Source: an uncultured Bacteroidota bacterium
GTDB lineage: Bacteria; Bacteroidota; Bacteroidia; Flavobacteriales; Flavobacteriaceae
Assembly (NCBI GenBank): GCA_902574335.1
Contig: CACGNO010000002.1
Coordinates: forward strand, 1 to 61,195
Direction: 5' to 3'
Length of the DNA stretch: 61,195 nt
This document shows positions 54,159 to 61,195 of this stretch, in pieces. The position numbers and the translations under genes were made by a program. A model generated the notes under the pieces. That model did not search any database. It was not told the DNA's origin and was given only the letters and a program-made list of their open reading frames with translations. Each line of letters starts with the position of its first letter. Position 1 is the stretch's first letter.

Positions 54159-56747
54159 TTATTCTTTTCTTAAACCTTCCATGAGAGGCTTTATTAATGA
54201 AGAAATACCTTCTAAAGTTTCTAAATTATGTTTCTCCGCTTTTAAAAATGATAGATTTGAAAGTTTTGTTAGTGAATTTAAACTTTTAATATTTGGACAT
54301 CCGCTGATTGTCACAATTTCTAATGAAACTATTTGACCTATTTCATCTATATTTTTCAGCATAGGATTATCATTGAGGTTAACATTCTTCAATAACGGAA
54401 GATTTTTTAATCCATTTGTTGAGGTTATTCCACAATCATTTATTTGAATGCCTGATAACTTGCTAAAGTCTGAAACATGACTTAAATCAATAAGATTTTT
54501 ACAATTTCTTATTCCCAAATTCTCAAGGTTGACCAGACCAACAATACCAGAAAGATTTTTTAATTCTGGATTAAAATCAAATATTAAGGTTTTCAAATTC
54601 TTTAATCTTGATAAATCAGAAACATTTGATATGCCAGTATCTTTAATAGTTAGTTTTTCTAAATTACTAAATCCTGAAACTGACAGAAGAGAAGTAATAT
54701 TAGATCCACTTAATGTCTTTTCCTTAAAACTTCCTTTGATTTCCTTTGCAATGGTACAAGAATCAGGGGCAATTGAAATCAATCCTTCCAAAGCATAATC
54801 TCTAAACTTTTTTGTTTTATCATTTCCTAAAAATTTACTGTTGGGTACAATTTTGTTGCTTATAAATTTTACGTCCTCCAGAAAAAAATCGAAGATGTCT
54901 TTGTCAGATATTGAATTTGCTAATTCTAAGCCTAATTCAATATTACTATAATCATCTGAAAGTAATAATTTTTCTAGTTTTTCTGATGTGGCTTTATCTG
55001 ATGTATCTAATTTAATTTCAGATTCTTTTTTCTTAAATTTTGACAAATACTCATTCACTTTTTCAAATGAATCCATTAATAAGAATCTTGGTTTTGGTTT
55101 AACCTTATAGCACTTCTTCAGTATTAATACATCTAATAAATTAAGGCCAGATAAACTGGCAACACTTTCAAGATTTGCACAATCTGTAAAATCACAACAT
55201 TGCAAAAGCGAAAATTCTGACAGATAGTCAATATTTTTAATACTTGGGCAACCATTGATTACAAGTAGTTGAATTCCTGAATTTTTTATACCCTCAACGG
55301 ACTCTAGATTTGGACATTCCTTAATTTGAAACTCATTCAAAGTTGGGTCACCCCAATCTCTGTTTGGATAGTATTCCCTACATTTTTCTCCTGTATATTT
55401 TGCTTGATAAAGATTTCCATAGCCAACTTTAACTACCTGTTCTGTTATGCCCCAAAAAGGATTATCTTGAGATCCAGTATTACCAGACCATTCATTAGTT
55501 TCCTCATCCCATTTTGGATGATTTTTATTATTAAATATTTTTTTACAATTAGTTAAGGAATCTAAATTTGAAATTCCACTTCCTGAAAGTTTTATTACTC
55601 TTAAGTCCTTGCAGTTTTCTATTCCATTTAGACTTGCAAGTGAAGAACAGTAGTCTAAGATAATTTCTTTCAATTTCACAGAGTTTTTGAGCCCCTCAAT
55701 ATTCTCTAAGTTTTTACACCCTGAAACATTTATACAATAAATATTTTTTGCATTAACAAGACCGTCAAGATTTTTTATTGGTGTATCTACTGCCTTTACA
55801 CCATGTATATTAACTGAGTTTTCTAGTCCTTTTAATGAATTTATCTGTGTAGATGAAATATCAATTAATTTTATGTTTTTTAATTTGCTTAAAGGGCTAA
55901 TATTGTCTAATTTTTTTGAGTAATATAAATCAATAAACTCTAAATTTTCTGATGAAGTAAGGCCTGAAATATCACTTAAATTATCTTCTGATAATTTGAC
56001 ATAATTTAAATTTTTAAGGTTACCAAGAGCATCAACATTGCTATATCCTAAACCTGAGGTTTGTAGATATTTCAATTTTTGTAAAAATTTTAATCCCTCA
56101 TTAGAAAAATCAGGAGATTTTGCACTAAAAGTAGCTTGTAGTTTTAAGGTTTCGATAGTTACTAGATTTGATAAAAAATCTAGATGATCAACCTTTTCTT
56201 TTTTAGGAAAATCTATAAGTAGAATTTTAAGTTTTTTAAACCCCCATTTTTCATCATGATTTGGGAGAAAATCACTCCAAGCAATTTCTAGTCCTTCAAT
56301 AGGCAAAGAATATATCTCTTCAAAACCTGTAATTTCTTCAAATCTGTCTAGTTTTAAAAACTTTAGATTTGAAAAATTTGATAAATATTTGGCGTATACT
56401 TTAGAAGGCGTGTAGGAATGGCCGCTAACAACTTCTCCTTTAATTCTTAATATTTTAACAGAGTCTCTAATTTCAAATCCTATTGAACCTTTGGGTGAGA
56501 AATTTAACAACCCTAGTATTGCTGTTTGAAAATAATGTTCGTCTGGACCTGCCCCTTTCCAGTCATGCTTAAAGGATCCAGACCATTGATCAAAGGTATA
56601 TTCAACATTTCCTAATAACTCATCATATATCTTGGGGTTATTAATCGACCGAACGAGCTCTATACCCATTTCTATTTTTTCAAAATCTCTAGTTCTAATT
56701 AGTTTCTTTATTTTGGCAACGTTTTGTTTTTCTTCTTTAGTAAGCAT
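54159..56747 (-). CDS. Leucine-rich-repeat protein, 862 residues, two helical+LRR units
   Basis: A soluble protein that starts MLTKEEKQNVAKIKKLIRTR, a helical module (RDFEKIEMGIELVRSI) followed by LRRs of about 22 residues (LKNLNYVKLSEDNLSDISGL, LKNIKLIDISSTQINSLKGL). A second copy of the module occurs near residue 600 (ATSEKLEKLLLSDDYSNIELG) and another LRR set follows. An insertion with aromatic residues (PKWDEETNEWSGN and EYYPNRDWGD) sits near 420-480. The same architecture is in the LRR protein at 48261-51320, so they are paralogues. It lies between MoxR and the vWA gene, and could recruit targets to that ATPase. Confidence 0.85.
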   Translation of the reverse strand: MLTKEEKQNVAKIKKLIRTRDFEKIEMGIELVRSINNPKIYDELLGNVEYTFDQWSGSFKHDWKGAGPDEHYFQTAILGLLNFSPKGSIGFEIRDSVKILRIKGEVVSGHSYTPSKVYAKYLSNFSNLKFLKLDRFEEITGFEEIYSLPIEGLEIAWSDFLPNHDEKWGFKKLKILLIDFPKKEKVDHLDFLSNLVTIETLKLQATFSAKSPDFSNEGLKFLQKLKYLQTSGLGYSNVDALGNLKNLNYVKLSEDNLSDISGLTSSENLEFIDLYYSKKLDNISPLSKLKNIKLIDISSTQINSLKGLENSVNIHGVKAVDTPIKNLDGLVNAKNIYCINVSGCKNLENIEGLKNSVKLKEIILDYCSSLASLNGIENCKDLRVIKLSGSGISNLDSLTNCKKIFNNKNHPKWDEETNEWSGNTGSQDNPFWGITEQVVKVGYGNLYQAKYTGEKCREYYPNRDWGDPTLNEFQIKECPNLESVEGIKNSGIQLLVINGCPSIKNIDYLSEFSLLQCCDFTDCANLESVASLSGLNLLDVLILKKCYKVKPKPRFLLMDSFEKVNEYLSKFKKKESEIKLDTSDKATSEKLEKLLLSDDYSNIELGLELANSISDKDIFDFFLEDVKFISNKIVPNSKFLGNDKTKKFRDYALEGLISIAPDSCTIAKEIKGSFKEKTLSGSNITSLLSVSGFSNLEKLTIKDTGISNVSDLSRLKNLKTLIFDFNPELKNLSGIVGLVNLENLGIRNCKNLIDLSHVSDFSKLSGIQINDCGITSTNGLKNLPLLKNVNLNDNPMLKNIDEIGQIVSLEIVTISGCPNIKSLNSLTKLSNLSFLKAEKHNLETLEGISSLIKPLMEGLRKE

Positions 56748-56757
56748 AATCGTTGAT

Positions 56758-57888
56758 TTATAGGGTTGATAATAGTTTACTTGCTAATTTTTTATCCCTT
56801 GTCATTTCTTTGATTTCATCTCCACCATGTTTTTGTAAATCCATATACAAACTCATGAGTAGGTCATTTGGGATGGTATCAAGAAGTAAAAATTGAACTA
56901 AATTTTCACTGTGATTTTTTTCTGGATTATAATCTTTTGATGTTAATTTCAAATACAGTCTTGAACACATTGTTGAAAGACGATCTACTCTTTTTGCTCC
57001 AGAGTCATCAACTGAAATATCCTTAATTTTTTTTGAGATTGATTTAAAATCTTTTGCATCTAAAATTTCTTCAGGGTCAATCAGTTGTGTTAGTTCGTCA
57101 TTAACAAAAGCAATAAACGAGGAAACCGTTACTTCATCTAAAGAACTTAAGGCAAGAGCTTCAACTAGTTGTAAATTTCCTTTAAGATCTTCAATTGAAG
57201 CAATTTGTTCAAAAAACTGAGTTAAACTTCTAGGGGTTGTTCTTTCAGAATTTACAAGTTCAGGATACGTTAAAACAAAAGAAATACCTCTCTCATCTAC
57301 ATCAGCTGAATATGCCCACTCAGCCCATATTTTGGCATCGAACTTAAGTGTTGTATGTAGCATTCTTGTTAGCATTGCACCATCCATTGGGGTAACTGAA
57401 TAATCTCCTCCTTCAGGGTTAGCGGTGGCTACAATTTGCCACTTTGGTGGTAATTTCCAAGATGTTAACTCAAAGTTTTGCAACAATTGCATACAGCCTC
57501 TTAATATTCTATCATCGGCTCTATTTATATCGTCTAACAATAATATACCAGGTCCTTCTTCTCTTGGAACCCAATCTGGAGGACTATAAACAGTATATTC
57601 GTCACCTGAAATTTTTTCATCAGGATCGATAACATTAGGCATCCCATGTAAGTCTCCCATTTCCTCAAACTGTGCGGGTGCTATATAAGAGAACTTCCAT
57701 TTTTGTTCTAATGCATAATCTCTAACTATTTGGGTTTTTCCTAATCCATGTGTTCCCCATATACAAACAGCCGTACCTCTTTTATTGTCTTTACTTAGGT
57801 CATTATTTCTTTGAAAAATGTGAGATAAGATTTGTTTTATTTCTTTACTGTTTCCTTTTTTACCAAACTCTATAAATTCTATTGCCAT
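56758..57888 (-). CDS. MoxR-family AAA+ ATPase
   Basis: A 376-residue cytosolic AAA+ ATPase. Walker A is GTHGLGKT at 45-52, Walker B GILLLDDINRAD near 120, and sensor 1 lies in WQIVATANPEGGDYS near 150. MoxR proteins act as chaperone-like unfoldases or assembly factors for vWA-domain partners, often inserting metals or activating enzymes. Here the partner is the DUF2201-type vWA protein two genes downstream. It is the first gene of an eight- or nine-gene minus-strand operon. It diverges from the BRCT gene over 157 AT-rich bases. Confidence 0.9.
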   Translation of the reverse strand: MAIEFIEFGKKGNSKEIKQILSHIFQRNNDLSKDNKRGTAVCIWGTHGLGKTQIVRDYALEQKWKFSYIAPAQFEEMGDLHGMPNVIDPDEKISGDEYTVYSPPDWVPREEGPGILLLDDINRADDRILRGCMQLLQNFELTSWKLPPKWQIVATANPEGGDYSVTPMDGAMLTRMLHTTLKFDAKIWAEWAYSADVDERGISFVLTYPELVNSERTTPRSLTQFFEQIASIEDLKGNLQLVEALALSSLDEVTVSSFIAFVNDELTQLIDPEEILDAKDFKSISKKIKDISVDDSGAKRVDRLSTMCSRLYLKLTSKDYNPEKNHSENLVQFLLLDTIPNDLLMSLYMDLQKHGGDEIKEMTRDKKLASKLLSTL

Positions 57889-58045
57889 AGTTAGTGAATT
57901 AATATTAATCTAAAAATTAAGAAAATTGAGGTAAACCATCAAGTATTTAATAAAATATTAATGAAAGTCTTTATATAGTTATTCGCTTCTGAAGCATTAT
58001 TAGATTCTCTAATTTTTTTTATTAAATTGAATAAAAAATTAAATT

Positions 58046-58849
58046 ATGAGTAAAGAAAGTCTTAACGGAAAATTAATTGTTATTTCTGGGGTTTTTGAAA
58101 AATATTCAAGAAAGGAATTAAAAACTATAATTGCAGATGGTGGCGGTAAGGCTTCATCTTCAATCTCAAAAAACACATCTCTTATACTAGCTGGCGATAA
58201 GATGGGACCATCTAAAAAAGAAAAGGCAATTGAGTTAAATATTGAAATGATTGGAGAGGAAGAATTTATCACAAGATTCTTAAATCCGTCAAAAGAAAAT
58301 GAAGAAAAAATAAGTGTTTCTGAACTTGGATTGGAGGATATTACGTTTTTAGATTTTATAGGGTTATATACGGAAGATGAAATTAGTGAAATAAAAAATG
58401 AATTAGCCTCTGAGGGTAGCTACTATGACGAATGGATTGAATTTGAAAAAGATGAGGGTTCAGAAAAAATTACAGCATACTTGCAAACAGGATCTTTTGA
58501 GATTATTGATCGCATCAATGAAATGAAGATATGTGAAAATGACCCCTTTATAATGATAGTTAAAGATTCGTGGTCAGGCGAGAATGAAGATGGAGAGGAA
58601 GTTGGATACGTTTCTTTTGAAGCGCTTTACGCTGAGGAGGAACCACCAGTTCTAAAAGGTGGAGAATACGATAAAAAATCATTTATGACTAAGAGTGAAT
58701 TAGATGAATTTAATGAGCTTTGTGAAAATGAAAGTGTATATATGGATGATTGTAAATATCAAGAATTTTACTTTATAAAAAAGAGCAACTATAATGCTAA
58801 AGAATGGATTGAAAAATGGTTGTCAGAAGACTATGGGCATAACAATTAA
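58046..58849 (+). CDS. BRCT-domain protein
   Basis: A 267-residue protein with an N-terminal BRCT domain (residues 7-80): LNGKLIVISGVFEKYSRKEL, IIADGGGKASSSISKNTSLI, LAGDKMGPSKKEKA and EMIGEEEFITRF, as in bacterial NAD-dependent DNA ligase but free of any ligase domain. The acidic C-terminal part (about 95-267) is unrecognised, with WIEFEKDEGSEKITAYL and AYFIKKSNYNAKEWIEKWL-type segments. BRCT domains bind DNA ends or protein partners. It diverges from the MoxR operon, which encodes a ligase-like enzyme; a functional link is suggested by position only. Confidence 0.8.
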   Translation: MSKESLNGKLIVISGVFEKYSRKELKTIIADGGGKASSSISKNTSLILAGDKMGPSKKEKAIELNIEMIGEEEFITRFLNPSKENEEKISVSELGLEDITFLDFIGLYTEDEISEIKNELASEGSYYDEWIEFEKDEGSEKITAYLQTGSFEIIDRINEMKICENDPFIMIVKDSWSGENEDGEEVGYVSFEALYAEEEPPVLKGGEYDKKSFMTKSELDEFNELCENESVYMDDCKYQEFYFIKKSNYNAKEWIEKWLSEDYGHNN

Positions 58850-58860
58850 AATAACTTATA

Positions 58861-59115
58861 ATGAACATTAAAATAATTATTACGGGAGTTTTATTTTTAT
58901 TTCTTTTGGTGACCAATTATAAGGGGGCTGTAGGAAGAATCGAAAGAAAAAATCAATGGACAGGTGAAAATCAGTGGAATTTAGGACCGGTAAGTGAAAA
59001 AGAGGAAATTGCATTCATGGAGGGTCGTCATAAAAAATTAGCCTTAATTCAAGCCTTAATAGGTGCTTTAATATGGTCAGGGATTGTATTTGGATTAATG
59101 TCCATATTTATATAA
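58861..59115 (+). CDS. Small membrane protein, 84 residues
   Basis: Unrecognised. Two hydrophobic helices, at about residues 3-19 and 61-82, flank a polar loop with GRIERKNQWTGENQW. It follows the BRCT gene by 11 bases on the same strand and is probably co-transcribed. No catalytic motif is visible. A signal-like first helix means the loop may face the periplasm. Confidence 0.6.
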   Translation: MNIKIIITGVLFLFLLVTNYKGAVGRIERKNQWTGENQWNLGPVSEKEEIAFMEGRHKKLALIQALIGALIWSGIVFGLMSIFI

Positions 59116-59145
59116 CCTAATTAAGAATTTAATTAAAATCCATAC

Positions 59146-59180
59146 GATTTTACCTGTGTTATAATTTTGTAAATTAGGGT
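59146..59180 (+). promoter_or_regulatory. Bacteroidota-type promoter, copy 1
   Basis: A TAATTTTG box at 59162-59169 fits the -7 consensus TAnnTTTG, and the next ATG is at 59195. The 35-base block is identical to 59972-60006 and contains one TGTGTTATA motif just upstream of the box. It should drive the 69-residue gene. Confidence 0.7.
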
Positions 59181-59194
59181 TATAAAATTGAGTT

Positions 59195-59404
59195 ATGTAC
59201 AAAATAGACGGAAAAAAAATTGAGGAGTTAACTATGTGTGGACTTAGTGATCAAAAACAAGTTCTGAAGACCCTTTCTGAAAGGGATTATATTAAGTGTA
59301 TAAATTTAAATCTAGATGATGAAAATCCATACATTGAATACGAAACAGATGATGATGATAGAGTTTATGATGATATAAACGAAATAACAGATGAAATGGT
59401 TTAA
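59195..59404 (+). CDS. Small acidic protein, 69 residues
   Basis: Unrecognised and strongly acidic at the C-terminus (YETDDDDRVYDDINEITDE). It begins MYKIDGKKIEELTMCG. No signal or membrane segment. It has its own promoter (59146-59180). It shares the short MxKIxGKK-like opening and acidic tail with the next small gene, so they may be distant paralogues. Acidic small proteins of this kind can be inhibitors or DNA mimics, but nothing here proves that. Confidence 0.5.
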   Translation: MYKIDGKKIEELTMCGLSDQKQVLKTLSERDYIKCINLNLDDENPYIEYETDDDDRVYDDINEITDEMV

Positions 59405-59450
59405 AACAAAAACTTTCAAATAACTATGTGTAAAGAAGACTTAAGTAATC

Positions 59451-59480
59451 ATCTGTATTATAATTTTATAAATTAGGTTT
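59451..59480 (+). promoter_or_regulatory. Bacteroidota-type promoter, variant copy
   Basis: The block resembles the other two copies (ctgtattataattttata then aattagg) with a TAATTTTA box at 59461-59468 in place of TAATTTTG. The ATG of the 66-residue gene is at 59497. Confidence 0.55.
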
Positions 59481-59496
59481 AATAAATATTGAATTT

Positions 59497-59697
59497 ATGA
59501 AAATATATGGTAAAAAAACTGTTATTACTGATTGTGAGTGGGAACTTGAAGACCAACCAGACCTTAAAGAAAAATTAGAATCAATGAATGATCATGAACT
59601 CATTAACTTTTTAAATTCTAATGGTAAATATGAGGATACTGGTGAAGACGAACTTAATTTTGAAGTAGACTACATTGGAGACGATTGGAAAGATTAA
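59497..59697 (+). CDS. Small acidic protein, 66 residues
   Basis: Unrecognised. It starts MKIYGKKTVITDCEWELEDQ and ends with a strongly acidic stretch (DTGEDELNFEVDYIGDDW). It is preceded by its own promoter at 59451-59480 and ends three bases before the 175-base direct repeat that reaches tRNA-Asp. A weak match of start and tail with the 69-residue protein suggests duplication. Confidence 0.5.
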   Translation: MKIYGKKTVITDCEWELEDQPDLKEKLESMNDHELINFLNSNGKYEDTGEDELNFEVDYIGDDWKD

Positions 59698-59802
59698 TTT
59701 ATAACACACTTTAATTTCTTTTCTTTTAAAAAATCAGTATAACCTACTGATTATTATATAATTATATGATATTATTAAAAATAGGGAGTGACTCGAACCA
59801 CC

Positions 59803-59834
59803 AAAAAAAATAACTCCTTGAAAATCAAGGAGTT
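59803..59834 (-). terminator. Copy of the tRNA-Asp terminator
   Basis: A 10-base-pair stem (aactccttga/tcaaggagtt, loop aaa) at 59812-59834, followed on the minus strand by a run of eight T (59803-59810). It is identical to the hairpin at 60762-60793 but stands after a truncated tRNA. Confidence 0.75.
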
Positions 59835-59853
59835 ATAAATTCCGAAGTGGTTG

Positions 59854-59875
59854 CGGTCTGGACGGGACTCGAACC
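59854..59875 (-). pseudogene. 3' fragment of tRNA-Asp
   Basis: Twenty-two bases identical to the 3' end (acceptor 3' strand and most of the T arm) of tRNA-Asp at 60813-60834. The anticodon, D arm and 5' half are missing; the sequence to the right (aatcctttaactacc) is unrelated. It looks like an attachment-site remnant. Confidence 0.85.
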
Positions 59876-59917
59876 AATCCTTTAACTACCTAGAGACTAA
59901 TGTTTTAACCTCACCTC

Positions 59918-59938
59918 TTATAACACGGTGTGTTATAA
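59918..59938. promoter_or_regulatory. Perfect palindrome with TGTGTTATA half-site
   Basis: ttataacac and gtgttataa form a 9-base inverted repeat around ggt. The motif TGTGTTATA recurs at 59155, 59929, 59962 and 59981 on the plus strand and at 59700 and 60659 on the minus strand. It may be an operator for the small-gene promoters, or a recombinase site. Confidence 0.45.
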
Positions 59939-59971
59939 AATTGTTCGTTTTTATGTTACTCTGTGTTATAT

Positions 59972-60006
59972 GATTTTACCTGTGTTATAATTTTGTAAAT
60001 TAGGGT
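59972..60006 (+). promoter_or_regulatory. Bacteroidota-type promoter, copy 2
   Basis: It is identical over 35 bases to 59146-59180, with TAATTTTG at 59988-59995, 43 bases ahead of the ATG of the 201-residue gene at 60039. Two TGTGTTATA motifs lie at 59962 and 59981. Confidence 0.7.
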
Positions 60007-60038
60007 CAAGAAAAAAAATTAAACTAAAAAGACATCTT

Positions 60039-60644
60039 ATGGACTTAATTGAAAACAATTTATCATCCTTAGAAGGTTATATAAAGGATCTTAACAATGT
60101 TATAAAATGTAAAAATATTAGTGAGTTAACTAACTTGTTAGGTCAAAGTTCAACATATTTCGTAGGGGGAGAAGATTTTGGTCTAGATGAAGTAAAAACA
60201 TCTCTAAAGAATAAAGGACTCAAGACTAATAAGGATATGATAATAAATTATATATGTTATAATAATCTATCCTATAATATAAAATATGTAATTGAAGAGG
60301 ATATTAATGTTTTTAATAATTTACATCAACAAGATGAAATAAATAAATTTAGAAATGATATAGATAGAAATAATAAATCTCTTTACATTTCAATGTGTCT
60401 TGAAAATATTTTAATTATTTGTAACATAATTGAAACAATATGGGATAAAAATAATATTAATGAAATTTCAAATATTAACGACTTAGTATCAAAAGGAAGT
60501 AAATCGGTAAGTTGGATGAAGAATAACGAAAGTGTAATGAGATTTTATAATAATGGTAGTGAAAAAACTTGGAGATTTAGATTCATTCAACAACTTGGAA
60601 TTCAATTGGAAAAACAAATTTCACTCATCAAAGGAATTATTTGA
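60039..60644 (+). CDS. Hypothetical islet cargo protein, 201 residues
   Basis: Unrecognised. A soluble, helical, very Asn/Ile-rich protein (MDLIENNLSSLEGYIKDLN; YICYNNLSYNIKYVIEED; CLENILIICNIIETIWDKN). Codon use is more AT-rich than in the neighbours. It is the only gene inside the 959-base unit bounded by the 175-base direct repeats and tRNA-Asp. It carries its own promoter. It may be a cargo gene of a small integrated unit; no integrase is in the unit. Confidence 0.6.
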   Translation: MDLIENNLSSLEGYIKDLNNVIKCKNISELTNLLGQSSTYFVGGEDFGLDEVKTSLKNKGLKTNKDMIINYICYNNLSYNIKYVIEEDINVFNNLHQQDEINKFRNDIDRNNKSLYISMCLENILIICNIIETIWDKNNINEISNINDLVSKGSKSVSWMKNNESVMRFYNNGSEKTWRFRFIQQLGIQLEKQISLIKGII

Positions 60645-60659
60645 AAATCTTAAAATCTT

Positions 60660-60834
60660 ATAACACACTTTAATTTCTTCTCTTATCTAAAATCCGTATA
60701 ACCTACTGATTTATATATAATTACATGACATTATTAAAAATAGGGAGTGACTCGAACCACCAAAAAAAATAACTCCTTGAAAATCAAGGAGTTATAAATT
60801 TCGAAGTGGTTGCGGTCTGGACGGGACTCGAACC
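60660..60834. repeat. 175-bp direct repeat, right copy
   Basis: This matches 59701-59875. It covers the terminator and the 3' end of the intact tRNA-Asp. Only about 25 bases separate it from the stop of the 201-residue gene. Confidence 0.9.
60762..60793 (-). terminator. tRNA-Asp terminator
   Basis: A perfect 10-base-pair hairpin at 60771-60793 (aactccttga/tcaaggagtt) followed on the minus strand by eight T (60762-60769), 19 bases after the 3' end of tRNA-Asp. It ends the trxA-tRNA transcript. Confidence 0.85.
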
Positions 60835-60886
60835 CGCGACCCCCTGCGTGACAGGCAGGTATTCTAACCAGCTGAACTACCAGACC
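60813..60886 (-). tRNA. tRNA-Asp (anticodon GTC)
   Basis: A 74-base tRNA on the minus strand. The acceptor stem is GGTCTGG/CCAGACC with discriminator G, the anticodon arm CCTGC-CTGTCAC-GCAGG has anticodon GTC, and the T loop is TTCGAGT between GCGGG and CCCGT. CCA is not encoded directly after the discriminator. It starts six bases after the trxA stop and is probably processed from the same transcript. Its 3' end is duplicated at 59854-59875. Confidence 0.95.
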
Positions 60887-60892
60887 AATTAT

Positions 60893-61195
60893 TTAAATTA
60901 AAGGATTTAGAAAATCTGCATAAACGCTTTTCTGTGCAACACCAACTTGACGATTAACTAATTCACCTTTATTAAAAACTAAGACAGTTGGAATATTTCT
61001 TACTCCAAATTCTGCAGCAAATTTTTGTTGTGAATCAACATCAACTTTACCAATTACAGCCTTATCCTCAAATTCATTACTTAATTCTTCAACAATCGGT
61101 CCTAACATTCTACAGGGACCACACCATTCTGCCCAAAAATCAACTAGGACTGGCTTGTCTGACTTTAATACTAATTCTTCAAAGTTGTCGTCTGT
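60893..61195 (-). CDS. trxA: Thioredoxin, N-terminus beyond the window
   Basis: At least 101 residues; the gene runs off the right edge in frame (first visible codon ACA at 61195-61193, TDDNFEELVLK). The active site WAEWCGPCRML has both redox cysteines. FGVRNIPTVLVFNKGE contains the cis-proline, and the C-terminus QVGVAQKSVYADFL is that of TrxA. This is the general cytosolic disulfide reductase. tRNA-Asp follows after six bases. The size and lack of a signal in the visible part fit the housekeeping form rather than the exported thioredoxin-like protein at 339-884. Confidence 0.93.
   Translation of the reverse strand, partial: TDDNFEELVLKSDKPVLVDFWAEWCGPCRMLGPIVEELSNEFEDKAVIGKVDVDSQQKFAAEFGVRNIPTVLVFNKGELVNRQVGVAQKSVYADFLNPLI

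Larger units (their letters stand above)
59701..59875. repeat. 175-bp direct repeat, left copy
   Basis: This block matches 60660-60834 at a constant offset of 959 bases with a few substitutions and no net gap. It contains a copy of the tRNA-Asp terminator hairpin (59812-59834) and, at its right end, the last 22 bases of tRNA-Asp. The remaining bases between 59876 and 60038 hold the palindrome and promoter entries below. Confidence 0.9.

Noticed and set aside
59784-59802. tRNA T-arm-like stretch (gggagtgactcgaaccacc), repeated at 60743-60761
   Set aside because: The T stem does not pair and no anticodon or D arm is present; I treat it as part of the direct repeat, not a tRNA.
59854-59875. A second tRNA-Asp gene
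   Set aside because: Only the 3' 22 bases are present; the 5' half and anticodon are absent.

Overview
The window reads as the chromosome of a marine Flavobacteriia-like member of the Bacteroidota. It is strongly AT-rich. It carries a class II HMG-CoA reductase next to a 'GYDIA'-type GHMP kinase (flavobacterial mevalonate pathway), a NagB/PIG-L fusion of the Bacteroidota kind, SSF sodium symporters, sulfatases, and promoters that fit the Bacteroidota -7 element TAnnTTTG. No SusC/SusD pair is present.

Bases 1-30,100 are mostly catabolic. After the end of hemD, a minus-strand operon (339-9200) holds a sulfatase, a sugar nucleotidyltransferase, an SSF symporter, NagB/PIG-L, CutC, a POT peptide transporter and a thioredoxin-like protein; it looks like sulfated amino-sugar and peptide use. 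HMG-CoA reductase and the GHMP kinase follow on the plus strand and end at a strong hairpin. A formylglycine-generating enzyme with both catalytic cysteines (minus) can activate the two Cys-type sulfatases. An eleven-gene plus-strand operon (12,677-25,404) combines a two-subunit sodium symporter, three esterases, a planctomycete-type DUF1549/DUF1553 cytochrome with its DUF1501 partner, a SUMF1-like protein without catalytic cysteines, a TIM-barrel isomerase, a Gfo/Idh/MocA oxidoreductase and a GH109-like enzyme. Then come an EEP-fold phosphatase/nuclease, a second sulfatase, an SMP-30 lactonase, a Rieske oxygenase and an APC permease.

Bases 31,400-60,900 look like an accessory island that ends at tRNA-Asp and trxA. 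It begins with nucleic-acid-type enzymes: a HAD phosphatase, a DUF2779 protein with Cas4-like and DnaQ-like parts, a 5'-nucleotidase-like HAD protein and a PD-(D/E)XK-like protein. Two large minus-strand operons follow. The first (35,779-43,725) encodes a 1606-residue membrane STAND/AAA ATPase with a probable CsgG/FlgO-like periplasmic domain, a basic 164-residue protein, a pentameric ligand-gated ion channel homologue fused to a type I periplasmic-binding (Venus flytrap) domain without a signal peptide, and two small proteins. The second (45,209-57,888) encodes a MoxR ATPase, a metallopeptidase/vWA protein (DUF2201 type), two giant leucine-rich-repeat proteins (one joined to a BspA/DUF285 region across an apparent one-base frameshift), two unknown proteins, a nucleic-acid-ligase-like nucleotidyltransferase with a WGR-like tail, and a small membrane protein. 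A BRCT protein diverges from MoxR.

The right end has small acidic proteins behind near-identical promoters, repeated TGTGTTATA motifs, and a 175-bp direct repeat that copies the 3' end of tRNA-Asp around a one-gene islet. My best candidates for undescribed systems are the ion-channel/STAND operon and the MoxR-vWA-LRR-ligase operon.
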